Shown here: one piece after another, positions 16,396 through 23,490 of the stretch
How positions within the stretch are numbered: position 1 is the first letter of the stretch
Layout: the number at the start of each line of letters is the position of its first letter
IMG/VR virus record: IMGVR_UViG_3300047547_000032
Coordinates: 1 to 30,460 of that record
Source: a virus
Length of the DNA: 30,460 nt
Strand: one strand, 5' to 3'
Made by a program: the position numbers and the translations under genes
Notes under the pieces: generated by a model
What the model saw: the letters and a program-made list of their open reading frames with translations, nothing else
What the model was told of the DNA's origin: nothing
Database searches by the model: none

Positions 16396-16765
16396 TCCCC
16401 GTCTTGTGGCCGTTGTAGAGGCAGCCTCAAAGAGTGTCCCTTTCGACATTCTGGTTGTAGAGGGGCTAAGAACCCTGGAACGTCAGAAACAACTCTATGC
16501 CCAGGGAAGAACAACTCCAGGTAAGATTGTCACTTGGACTCTGAAGAGTAAACACATTGATGGCAAGGCTGTTGATATTGTGCCTTTGAAGAAAGATGGA
16601 ACAATTGATTGGAATGATGTTAAGTCTTTTGACCAACTTGCTAGCGCGATGGTTGAAGCTTCTCATCAAGTCAAAATCAAAGTTAGATCAGGAGCTGATT
16701 GGGACGGAGATGGCAAATACAGAGAAAAAGGCGAATTTGACAGCCCTCACTGGGAGACAGATTAG
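16361..16765 (+). CDS. Endolysin: L-alanyl-D-glutamate peptidase (M15 family)
   Basis: 134 residues from the ATG at 16361, chosen because GAGGAGAAG precedes it; a TTG 27 bases upstream lacks this. It would cut the L-Ala-D-Glu bond of peptidoglycan stem peptides. The M15 zinc site is complete: SKHIDGKAVD (H65, D72) and DSPH (D127, H130), with a GLRT motif near 36-38. Length and spacing match the phage T5 type endolysin. Between the motifs, D113-W-D115-G-D117-G reads as a DxDxDG loop, an EF-hand-like calcium signature; T5 endolysin is known to be calcium-regulated. It has no signal peptide, so it relies on the holin. Confidence 0.88.
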   Translation: MLKRTERLKGVDPRLVAVVEAASKSVPFDILVVEGLRTLERQKQLYAQGRTTPGKIVTWTLKSKHIDGKAVDIVPLKKDGTIDWNDVKSFDQLASAMVEASHQVKIKVRSGADWDGDGKYREKGEFDSPHWETD

Positions 16766-17197
16766 ATGAACTACACTAAACTCCTAGCAATCCTATTTCT
16801 AGCGGGAAGTGTATTTGGCTCCTATCTCTATATTTCCAGTCTTCACTCCAGAATTGAAACCCTGGAGAAAGACAAGACATCCCTGATTTCTCAGAAAGAA
16901 GAACTAGCAGGAGATAGGAAACTACTCCTGGGCAGGCTAGATATCCAAAATCAGGCAGTCAAGGATATGTCTAAAAGGGCTCAGGAGGCTTCAGAGAAGG
17001 CCCAAGCCACCCTGGTAGCAGCCAAGGCTAGAACGAAGCCTATAGAGGCTTCTAGGGGCCTTCTTGAGGCTCTGCCTCCAGCCTACCCAGAGGATAAATG
17101 CAAGAGTGCATTAGATTTGATGAATAGGAGAGAAAATGTACAGATTGGTGTTAGTGGGAATTCTGTCTCTTATGACAGCGTGTTCATCACTCCCTGA
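16766..17197 (+). CDS. Rz: Inner-membrane spanin Rz
   Basis: 143 residues with an N-terminal transmembrane anchor (about 5-25, LLAILFLAGSVFGSYLYIS), then a long charged coiled coil (SRIETLEKDKTSLISQKEEL to about residue 85), the usual i-spanin build. It spans the periplasm to meet the outer-membrane lipoprotein Rz1, and the pair fuses the two membranes at the last step of lysis. The ATG follows the endolysin TAG stop directly. The last 62 bases are overlapped in another frame by Rz1. Its presence indicates a Gram-negative host. Confidence 0.85.
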   Translation: MNYTKLLAILFLAGSVFGSYLYISSLHSRIETLEKDKTSLISQKEELAGDRKLLLGRLDIQNQAVKDMSKRAQEASEKAQATLVAAKARTKPIEASRGLLEALPPAYPEDKCKSALDLMNRRENVQIGVSGNSVSYDSVFITP

Positions 17198-17405
17198 GAC
17201 TTCTACAAAACTAGAAATCAAGACAGAATATTTACCTGTCCCCATTTATTGTAGTGTGGAAATGCCTGACAAGCCTGCTAAGAAGTTCAGCCCTCCTTAC
17301 GAGGATATCCACCTTGGGGTGAAACATTTGCTGATGGACAGGCTAGCGCAAGAATCGTATGAGATTCAACTTGAAGCTGCATTGAAATCCTGTAGCCAGA
17401 AATAA
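17136..17405 (+). CDS. Rz1: Outer-membrane spanin lipoprotein Rz1
   Basis: 89 residues, starting inside the end of Rz in a different frame behind AGGAGAG. A short signal peptide (MYRLVLVGILSLMTA) ends in the lipobox L-M-T-A-C, placing the lipidated cysteine at residue 16. The mature part is about 74 residues with scattered prolines (PVPIY, MPDKPAKKFSPPY) and a helical C-terminal end with one more cysteine near the end. This is the overlapping o-spanin architecture. A 62-base overlap rather than full nesting is a common variant. Confidence 0.85.
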   Translation: MYRLVLVGILSLMTACSSLPETSTKLEIKTEYLPVPIYCSVEMPDKPAKKFSPPYEDIHLGVKHLLMDRLAQESYEIQLEAALKSCSQK

Positions 17406-17435
17406 CAAAGCCTCCTAGCATTTCTGCTAGGAGGC
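17400..17435 (-). terminator. Leftward Rho-independent terminator at convergence point
   Basis: A perfect 11-base-pair stem (GCCTCCTAGCA / TGCTAGGAGGC) with a four-base loop. Read leftward it is followed by TTTGTTATT; rightward it has no T run. It would end transcription from the leftward block after the methyltransferase gene. Confidence 0.7.
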
Positions 17436-17477
17436 CATATAAAAGAACATTGTAGCCTGTTGCGGGCTTAGTATGTG

Positions 17478-17511
17478 AGGAGGTAGTCTTAATTGGCTAC
17501 CTCCTTTTTTT
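17478..17511 (+). terminator. Rightward Rho-independent terminator after lysis cassette
   Basis: AGGAGGTAG (17478-17486) pairs with CTACCTCCT (17497-17505) and is followed by a run of seven T. The T run carries the TAA stop of the opposing methyltransferase gene. Confidence 0.8.
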
Positions 17512-18511
17512 ATGTCTTGAGACTTTGAAGAATATGACAAATAACGTCTACCGTCCATCCGTTGCCAAGCATCTTGTATCTTTGAGAATTAGAGACACAT
17601 GAAGTATAGCCGTCTGGAACTGTTTGCAATCTCTCGCACTCCCCAGGAGTTATAAAGCCTTCGTCACAAACTCGCGCCAATTTACTTGCGTAAGAGGCAG
17701 TTAAGCAGTTAGCCAGTCCATCATCTCGAATGTTGAGTTGTTTTTCTACTCTCCCGTTAACGTACTGCCCCCTGAATGCACAGCCATTGCATGAAGTTGT
17801 ATCTCCGGTTATGTAAGTCGTATTCCATGACGGCTCGCCGCGAGCCGTCAGACACTTGGCTTTGTCAGGATTGAAAGCGACGTATCCATCCTTTTCTTTC
17901 ACTTCTCCAAATGTCTTTAGCCAAGTCAATCTACCTGCTTTTACAAAGAACTCATTTGGAACGTCGGACTCAAGAATACCTTTTAAGACGATTCCTTTGT
18001 CTTGCGGTTGCTCACTGACTTCTAAGTCTGTCCAATACAAACGATAACGATTTTGAGCAGATACAAGGTTAGAGTTGATTGCCACTGGCTCTACTCCAAG
18101 TCTTGAAGAAATCAAGCCCTTGTATTCTTTCTTCATCTTGACGTTCTCAAGAAGAAAGTGTTTTGGCTTGATTTCATTTTTAATTCTTTCAAATTCAAAA
18201 TACAATTTACTTCTAGGGTCATCAAAGGCTAATTGCTTACCAGCCATTGAGAAACCTTGACAAGGACTGCCAGCTAGCAGTAAATCAATTTGACCTACAT
18301 CATATTCTCCATTCTCAGTTTTAAGAATACCATTAGAGTAGGAAATCTTTGTAACATCTCCAATATGTGTATTGTCAGGCCAGTTGTGCTTGCTTACTTT
18401 GATAGCGTACTTGTCAATCTCACTTGCGAAATAATTGGTAACTTTGATTCCTAGACGATCAAGGGCAATTCTTCCACAAGACATTCCATCAAATAAACTT
18501 AGTACATTCAA
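17510..18511 (-). CDS. DNA (cytosine-C5) methyltransferase, orphan
   Basis: 333 residues. It transfers methyl groups from SAM to cytosine C5 in DNA. Motif I is SLFDGMSCGRIAL (5-17), motif IV GSPCQGFS with catalytic C84, motif VI LENV (121-124), motif VIII QNRYRLYW (153-160), and motif X LGNGWTVDVI near 316-325. The target-recognition region between motifs VIII and IX is short, as in many phage enzymes. It starts with TTG at 18511: a TAA lies two codons upstream in frame and motif I begins five residues in, so no other start fits; AAGGAGGGAG precedes it. No cognate nuclease is nearby, so protection from host restriction is the likely job. It is the last gene of the leftward block. Confidence 0.88.
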   Translation of the reverse strand: MNVLSLFDGMSCGRIALDRLGIKVTNYFASEIDKYAIKVSKHNWPDNTHIGDVTKISYSNGILKTENGEYDVGQIDLLLAGSPCQGFSMAGKQLAFDDPRSKLYFEFERIKNEIKPKHFLLENVKMKKEYKGLISSRLGVEPVAINSNLVSAQNRYRLYWTDLEVSEQPQDKGIVLKGILESDVPNEFFVKAGRLTWLKTFGEVKEKDGYVAFNPDKAKCLTARGEPSWNTTYITGDTTSCNGCAFRGQYVNGRVEKQLNIRDDGLANCLTASYASKLARVCDEGFITPGECERLQTVPDGYTSCVSNSQRYKMLGNGWTVDVICHILQSLKT

Positions 18512-18532
18512 TTCTTAGACTCCCTCCTTTTT

Positions 18533-18832
18533 TTATTTGTAGTATGCTCTTAAATACCCTGAGAAGTCGCTAGGAGCGTAGAAAACTGAAATTTGAGGGT
18601 AAACTTTAGTATCCGGCCACAATGCATCTTTAATCATAGTTCGTTCTTTATGATTCAGAAGTCTTGAAGAAGAGATAACACTTCCAAAAGGTTCCTTGAT
18701 ATGTTCTGTTGTAAGTGTTGCTTCTAGAACACCGAGTACAATCGTGATTTTGAACAAATTTTCTACATTCAAGATGCCCGAAAACATATCTAGAATATCT
18801 ATTAAGGTTAACTCCGATACGTCTTTAGTCAC
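18533..18832 (-). CDS. Hypothetical protein
   Basis: 99 residues with a GTG start whose first bases overlap the upstream stop (GTGA). The N-terminal half is hydrophobic-acidic (SELTLIDILDMFSGILNVENLF) and the C-terminal half ends in aromatic residues (SDFSGYLRAYYK). There is no signal peptide, zinc motif or catalytic pattern, and I do not recognise it. The tight coupling and its location between two other small genes support real expression. Confidence 0.6.
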   Translation of the reverse strand: MTKDVSELTLIDILDMFSGILNVENLFKITIVLGVLEATLTTEHIKEPFGSVISSSRLLNHKERTMIKDALWPDTKVYPQISVFYAPSDFSGYLRAYYK

Positions 18833-19026
18833 TTAGACTCCCTTCCCACTTTCCAATAAATATAAGCACGCAACATATCATAATCCTGAAACCATGTAGA
18901 AATGTCATCATCCTCAATACCTGCATCTTGCAAAGCACCTAGGTATTCTGACACTTCTTTCATGGAGTCACGGAATGCAATTTGGTCTTCAGTAGAAGGA
19001 TTAAGTATCTGTCTGAGGCTGCCCAC
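18829..19026 (-). CDS. Hypothetical small acidic protein
   Basis: 65 residues, GTG start at 19026 supported by an AAGGAAGGA site six to seven bases upstream; an internal ATG lies further in. It overlaps the upstream gene by 26 bases and the downstream one by four. The sequence is acidic and helical, with a DDDISTWFQDYDML segment and W-K-V-G-R close. No family recognised. Confidence 0.55.
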   Translation of the reverse strand: MGSLRQILNPSTEDQIAFRDSMKEVSEYLGALQDAGIEDDDISTWFQDYDMLRAYIYWKVGRESK

Positions 19027-19258
19027 GACGGATTCCTTCCTTAATACCTTCTCTCCAAATAAGGAATGAAGTTAACGCAGTGTCGTCATTCGCAAGTCCA
19101 TCTGGAAGCAGGGCTTCTTCTGATCCGCCATTCTCAATCAGTTGCCCCGTCAAGATAAGGAGACTGAGGGTGGCTTGCTTACAAGATTCTTCAAATTCGT
19201 GGTATTCCTCTGGAGAGACGATAGGGTTGTCAGCCATTTTGATTTGCTTATCACTCAT
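19001..19258 (-). CDS. Hypothetical small helical protein
   Basis: 85 residues from the ATG at 19258, which overlaps the upstream stop by eight bases. The frame is open further upstream, but that part lies within the neighbouring gene and the coupled start is preferred. The sequence is mainly helical: an acidic stretch (SPEEYHEFEESCKQATLSLLILTGQLIE), a glycine-serine turn, then TALTSFLIWREGIKEGIRRG. No motif identifies it. Confidence 0.55.
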   Translation of the reverse strand: MSDKQIKMADNPIVSPEEYHEFEESCKQATLSLLILTGQLIENGGSEEALLPDGLANDDTALTSFLIWREGIKEGIRRGQPQTDT

Positions 19259-19538
19259 CGTTCTTCTCCCGCAAGGCTTCATCAAGAATCTCAAACACTT
19301 CGCCAATTTCCTTGTCAGTCTTAGTGGCTTCCTTGTATCGAGCCTTGAAGTATTTGCTGACAACACGCTTTGTGAGGTTTGTTGTCTCTGCCACTGTTTC
19401 TACTACGAGTTTGTAATCAGCCTTGGCTACAGCCTCTTGCCCCAAGTAAGTTGCTGCCTCCGAGTAATAGCCTGCCATGACTTTAGGGTCTACAGTGGCT
19501 TCGCCCTCGGAAGTTGTGAATTTTAGTTGTTCTGTCAT
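19251..19538 (-). CDS. Small helical protein, possible DsbA-like double-stranded DNA-binding protein
   Basis: 95 residues. The second half (KADYKLVVETVAETTNLTKRVV and then KARYKEATKTDKEIGEVFEIL) resembles, from memory, the T4 DsbA pattern: a helix, L-x-x-K-x-F/V-x-K-L/Y-x-x-x-Y-x-K, then an acidic EVxEL(Y/L) end. T4 DsbA is an 89-residue protein that binds late promoter regions. The size fits, but this is a weak, unaligned resemblance. The ATG overlaps the upstream stop (ATGA), and the stop lies in the next start region. If the match is right it could bridge middle and late gene expression. Confidence 0.5.
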   Translation of the reverse strand: MTEQLKFTTSEGEATVDPKVMAGYYSEAATYLGQEAVAKADYKLVVETVAETTNLTKRVVSKYFKARYKEATKTDKEIGEVFEILDEALREKNDE

Positions 19539-19777
19539 TTAAGTTCCTCGGTTAAGATTTTTTCTAATGCACTAAATAGCGCGTCATTAATTCTTACTGC
19601 GCTTTCGCTTAGAGATGGTTTAGGTACTTCATATCTGTAGCAAGCATCAGTTAGATGTTCTTCAGTGTCATTTTTAGTTTGGTTTCCAGTCAGACCATTA
19701 AGATACAGCACCTCATCTAAGGTCTCTAAAGTAACAATAACAGGCTCAAAATCTGTCCGCTTCTGTTCAATCTTCAT
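19535..19777 (-). CDS. Hypothetical small protein
   Basis: 80 residues, ATG at 19777 directly after the stop of a 40-residue membrane protein gene, whose 3' end supplies the AAAGGA ribosome-binding site. It starts KIEQKRTDFEPVIVTLETLDEVLYL, with an alternating strand-helix character, and ends in an acidic helix (SALEKILTEELK). A second small protein three genes upstream in transcription order (19897-20106) has a similar opening and the words EFQPVSISI / DFEPVIVTL, so the two may be distant paralogues. No function is assigned. Confidence 0.6.
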   Translation of the reverse strand: MKIEQKRTDFEPVIVTLETLDEVLYLNGLTGNQTKNDTEEHLTDACYRYEVPKPSLSESAVRINDALFSALEKILTEELK

Positions 19778-19900
19778 TTACGATCCTTTCAATATTACAT
19801 AAAATGCCGAGAAAATTGCAACAGCAAGCAGCCCTGCTACGAATCCTCCCAGCACATTCATACATGCCACTCCGATGTCAGATGGGAGCATGGTTCTCAT
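19778..19900 (-). CDS. Very short single-pass membrane protein
   Basis: 40 residues from ATG at 19900 to TAA at 19778-19780. The ATG overlaps the stop of the upstream gene (ATGA), and the TAA is immediately followed by the next ATG at 19777, so the gene fills the gap exactly. After a short N-terminal part (MRTMLPSDIGVACMN) comes one hydrophobic helix of about 20 residues (GGFVAGLLAVAIFSAFYVIL) ending in a basic K-G-S tail, predicted to be a membrane anchor. The coupling is the main support. A role in superinfection exclusion or membrane signalling would be guesswork. Confidence 0.65.
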   Translation of the reverse strand: MRTMLPSDIGVACMNVLGGFVAGLLAVAIFSAFYVILKGS

Positions 19901-20106
19901 ACCTCTAACAATTTCTTGTGGATGCTGCCCATTAACCAAGCAATTACATCATAATCAGGCACTCCTTGCTTTTCTAAAAAGTCAGGAACCGTAATACTTC
20001 TGCCGAACAGACTTCTTGCAGCACACAATTCTTCTTGAGACTCAAGAAGAATCGAGATGGACACTGGCTGAAACTCTACCTCTTCTTTACAAACTTCTAC
20101 TTGCAT
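19897..20106 (-). CDS. Hypothetical small protein
   Basis: 69 residues, ATG at 20106, one base after the nrdB stop, with a GGAAG site within the end of nrdB. The first half is a strand-like stretch (EVEFQPVSISILLESQEEL), then a helix with CAARSLFGRS, and an end with WLMGSIHKKLLEV. Its opening resembles that of the protein at 19535-19777. There is no known motif. Confidence 0.6.
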   Translation of the reverse strand: MQVEVCKEEVEFQPVSISILLESQEELCAARSLFGRSITVPDFLEKQGVPDYDVIAWLMGSIHKKLLEV

Positions 20107-20107
20107 T

Positions 20108-21055
20108 TTAATACTTCCATTCTCCAGTTAATGAATCCTTTGAATACTGAGTGACAGTGGTTTCAAAGAAGTTTCCTAGTGTATTCGATGTAATCAAGTC
20201 AATCCATTCGCAGGGGTTTTCCTTGATTCCGAATTGTCGTTTCAATCCCATCTGTCTCATGCGATAGTCACAGACATACCGAATATATTGCTTCATCTCG
20301 TCTGCTGTGGTAGGGCCTTGCCCTACAGAGTGCACAAGGTCGATGAACTCATCTTCCATTGCTACCACTTGCCTAGCACTCTCATACACTCTAGCCTTCC
20401 ATGCATTTGTAACAACATGAGGATGTTCTTCCAGAAAGATACGAAGCAATTCTACAAGTCCAGTCACATGCCAGGACTCATCAGGCATGCTCCACTGGTT
20501 GACGCTCACCATACCTGGAAGTTTACCATCCTTTGCGAAGGAAAGCAACATGGCGAAGGAAGCAAACAGGTTCACCCCCTCCATCAGAATCTGCTTGGCA
20601 AGGTATTCAGCAAGACCTGCATCAGAGTCTAAGTCATGTTGTTCAAGCATATACTCGTGCTTATCCTTCATTGACTTGTAATTGAGGAATTCAGACATGA
20701 ATTCCTCTGAGTCATACCCTAGAGTATCGTTCAAGCGTTTATAGCCAAGAATGTGTGTCACTTCTCGGTTAGCAAATGACAGAAGCATCATGCGTGCATC
20801 AGCGTTCTTGAACTTAGGAAGAAGACGTTCTACATACAAAGCACAAACATCTGTATCTGCTTGAGTGAACAATCTAAGAATCATCTTAATGAATGATTTT
20901 TCAGATTCAGAGATTGTTCCGTTCTTCCATTGCTCTACATCTTGACGCATATCAGCTTCAGCTACAATCCAATGATTACGTTCATGGCCCTCTAACGTCT
21001 CTTGGAGCTTGAGATACTTAGGTACAAAGATTTCAGTTGGTGTGAGAATACTCAT
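20108..21055 (-). CDS. nrdB: Ribonucleotide reductase, class Ia, beta subunit
   Basis: 315 residues, slightly shorter than the 376 of E. coli NrdB. It holds the diiron-tyrosyl radical cofactor that starts ribonucleotide reduction in NrdA. All ligands expected from E. coli are in place: D67, E98, H101 with radical Y105 (EVTHILGY), E159 (MEGVNLF), E193 and H196 (DESWH). Spacing D67 to E98 (31) and E159 to E193 (34) equals E. coli. It ends in a short tail (TGEWKY), the region that docks on NrdA. ATG at 21055 follows nrdA by three bases. It makes deoxynucleotides for phage replication. Confidence 0.93.
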   Translation of the reverse strand: MSILTPTEIFVPKYLKLQETLEGHERNHWIVAEADMRQDVEQWKNGTISESEKSFIKMILRLFTQADTDVCALYVERLLPKFKNADARMMLLSFANREVTHILGYKRLNDTLGYDSEEFMSEFLNYKSMKDKHEYMLEQHDLDSDAGLAEYLAKQILMEGVNLFASFAMLLSFAKDGKLPGMVSVNQWSMPDESWHVTGLVELLRIFLEEHPHVVTNAWKARVYESARQVVAMEDEFIDLVHSVGQGPTTADEMKQYIRYVCDYRMRQMGLKRQFGIKENPCEWIDLITSNTLGNFFETTVTQYSKDSLTGEWKY

Positions 21056-21058
21056 ACA

Positions 21059-23311
21059 TCACCCCTCACAAGCCACACATGCACTACCATTACCACCCCA
21101 ATCAACAAGAGCCTTTCTTTCAATAGTTTTCACAGTGTCTACTTTCGACTCCTTTTCTGTTCTGTAGTAATAAAGGGTTAGTACATTCTCAGACTTGAGA
21201 AACTTGAGATGAACGCTGTTGACGTACTCTCTGCTGGCGCCGTGAGGGAAGAACAGATTTAAACTCTGAGCTTGACAGATGTACTGTCCTCGTTGGTCAG
21301 CCAGTTCTACGAGCCAATGCTGATCCATCTCCATTGCTGTTTTGAATACAGCCTTTTCGTTCTCACTCAAGAAGTCTAGGTGTTGTACACTCCCATCCAT
21401 CTCTAAGATTGAATTCCAAGTTGCCTTAGTATTCTGTCCATAACTGTCTAGCACTTTCTCAAGATACTTGTTCTTGATAACAAAGCTACCTGCACGAGTG
21501 TCCTTGACAAAGATATTACGATACCAGGGCTCAATGCTTGCACTACTGTTGGCAATGTCTGCACTATTTGCATTTGGCGCAATAGCCATCAATCGAGAAT
21601 TTCTTAGGCCAGTGCCAAGCATATCAGGTGCTTCGCCTCTTTCAATTGCCAGTTGCTTACTTTCTTCAAGTGCTCTTGATTTAATCAGGCCATAGACCTG
21701 ATGTGTCAACTGTACAGCACTATTAAAGCCTCCGCTCTCAAACGGAATCATCTTGCTTTGAAGAAGAGAATGCCAACCAAGAGTTCCTAAACCGAGTGCT
21801 CTCTCTCTTTCAGCAGAATATTTAGCCTTTGACAATGTATCTGGAGCATTGTCAATGAAGAATTGTAGCACATTGTCTAAGAATCGAATCAAGTCTTGAA
21901 CAATTCTAGTATCCTTCCATTCTTCAAATCGCTCAAGGTTCAATGAAGATAAGCAACAAACGAAGGAACGCCACTCATCAGTTGGCAAGGTTATTTCTGA
22001 ACAGTTGCCAGTCAAGATACCATTGAATACACCTCTGTTTCGTTTTGGTTCAGTGAAGCAGTAAGTTGGGCTAATTCGGCCCGTATGTTCTACATGCATA
22101 ACCTTTCGCACTTGCCAATGCCCTTCCGGGTCTCTGTAAGGCTCTAGTTCATCGCCAGCCACTAATTGCTTTGCCCTGACTTCTATTGTGCTCCAGTCGT
22201 CATAGTCTTCAATGTAGTCTTCAACGTAAAACTTGTGTTCCTTTGTACACTCTAATGTACTCCCATTGCGGAATGTCAATTTAATGAGTTCGGCAGAATC
22301 AGAAGTTTTTCTTATTGTGACTTTAGACCATTCCACTCCGTTCCAAACATTAACTTCTTGATCTTCAATATTTTGAATCGGAAATTCACCTTTATCTGTC
22401 AAAACTAGAGTCTCAGGTGCAACACAAAGATTACTGCCCTTGACTGTCAACCCTAACTTCTTCTGCGTCTCAGGCATCTTCCGATTAGCAAGATCAATCT
22501 TGAGCATATAGGGCTCACCTGTTAGTGCCCGAGTCTCGATCATCTTTTCCCAGATGCTACGAGCCTTCACTGTTTCATACACCTTGCCAGAATGAGGGCA
22601 CTTAAGATCAAAATCCTTATCTTGTAGCACTGCCTCAATAAAGTCATCTGATAGATTAACAGCAGAGTGAAATTGAGTGCGATTGTCTGAACGTCGTTTA
22701 GGGTCTCCTCCTGGCACTCTAAAGTTTATATGTTCAACAATGTCAGGATGGTCTACATCCAGATAATAGGCCAAGGCTCCTTTTCGAGTTTGCCCTTGTC
22801 TAAAGTATCCAATTGCACTATCAATTACTTTCATGTAGGGAATCGGCCCCGGGGCCTTTTCGCTAGTGCCTCTGATACTGTTGTGTGCACCGGTGCCTCC
22901 GCCACTTACAGACAACGTAGCAAGTTCTTGGAGGACTTCTGTCTGACCTACAATTGAATCTGGGATTTCAAATGCAAAACAACTAATCGGCATGCCATGA
23001 CTTTTCTCTTCCTGGATAAAGGCTTGGTTGTGCCAGTAATGCTTACCAGTTTTACTTTTATCTTCAATCCACTTACCCTTCGGGGCATTTGAAAGAACAG
23101 GAGAAGCATATGCAAACCAACCTGCGTATGCATAATCATAAATTCGTTGTGCGAGACTTAAGTCACCGTAGCAAAATGCTGTAGCTGCTCTTGCGAGGGC
23201 TTGAGGAATTGTCTCTCCCTCTCGTGTGTAGTAGCCTTCTAGAAGTGTCTTAGAAAACTATTCTGGATTCTTTCTATCAATCTGGATTCCGTTATAGTTA
23301 TATTTGCTCAT
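21059..23311 (-). CDS. nrdA: Ribonucleotide reductase, class Ia, alpha subunit, with mini-intein and in-frame amber codon
   Basis: The true start is ATG at 23311, overlapping the upstream stop (ATGA); the frame then holds 750 codons including a TAG at codon 18 (23258-23260). Without the intein, about 609 residues remain, with no ATP-cone domain at the N-terminus. Catalytic residues are present: MPISC (C111, the E. coli C225 equivalent), NLC-S-E across the intein junction (C437, thiyl-radical C439 equivalent, with the glutamate), FVCCLSSLNL (C462 equivalent), TLYYY (radical-transfer tyrosines) and a C-terminal CVAC. Residues on both sides of the amber read as normal NrdA, so TGG to TAG is the likely change. 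Translation cannot reach the rest without suppression, since no ATG, GTG or TTG follows until M107. Confidence 0.85.
22004..22426 (-). other. Mini-intein in NrdA, 141 residues, no endonuclease domain
   Basis: It begins with C (CVAPETLVLTDKGEFP, block A), has a T-x-x-H block B (ECTKEH, T61/H64 of the intein), and ends FNGILTGN before C of the extein (blocks F and G). The N-extein ends SNL and the C-extein begins CSEI, so removal restores SNLCSEI, the catalytic NrdA motif. The usual penultimate histidine is glycine and the block F histidine is also absent. At 141 residues there is no room for a LAGLIDADG or HNH domain. Confidence 0.85.
23258..23260 (-). other. In-frame amber codon (TAG) at codon 18 of nrdA
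   Basis: Read leftward: AAT CCA GAA TAG TTT TCT AAG, giving N-P-E-stop-F-S-K. The frame is otherwise open for 750 codons and the residues flanking the stop fit NrdA. A single change from TGG (tryptophan) would create it. Confidence 0.9.
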
Positions 23312-23490
23312 TCATTCTCACTTAAATTTTGAACACCAATCTCATCCTCACTAGGCGCATATTCACATTCGATTGTTAATATTCTATCCATTCCACATTT
23401 AATTGTAAATTCATAAACATGCTCTGGAAGATTAAAGAACTTCATCACTTCTACTACCTTAGGGCTTCCAGGCCACACTGGATTACTCAT
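23308..23490 (-). CDS. Hypothetical small acidic protein
   Basis: 60 residues, coupled to nrdA (ATGA overlap at 23308-23311) and overlapping the gene before it by four bases. It has no cysteine cluster and no membrane segment. A central hydrophobic part (VVEVMKFFNLPEHVYEFTIK) and an acidic end (EYAPSEDEIGVQNLSENE) are the visible features. Position directly upstream of nrdA suggests a nucleotide-metabolism accessory, but this is only proximity. Confidence 0.6.
   Translation of the reverse strand: MSNPVWPGSPKVVEVMKFFNLPEHVYEFTIKCGMDRILTIECEYAPSEDEIGVQNLSENE

Noticed and set aside
22004-22426. Homing endonuclease inside the intein
   Set aside because: The insert is 141 residues, with no LAGLIDADG or HNH motif and no room for one.
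22948-22993. Start of nrdA at the internal methionine (22993)
   Set aside because: The nrdA reading frame continues upstream of this methionine, with family-like residues, to the coupled ATG at 23311; starting here would remove over 100 residues of the fold.
23258-23260. Amber reassignment (an alternative genetic code)
   Set aside because: TAG serves as a normal stop for the endolysin, the membrane protein ending at 16075 and the partial gene at 30380.
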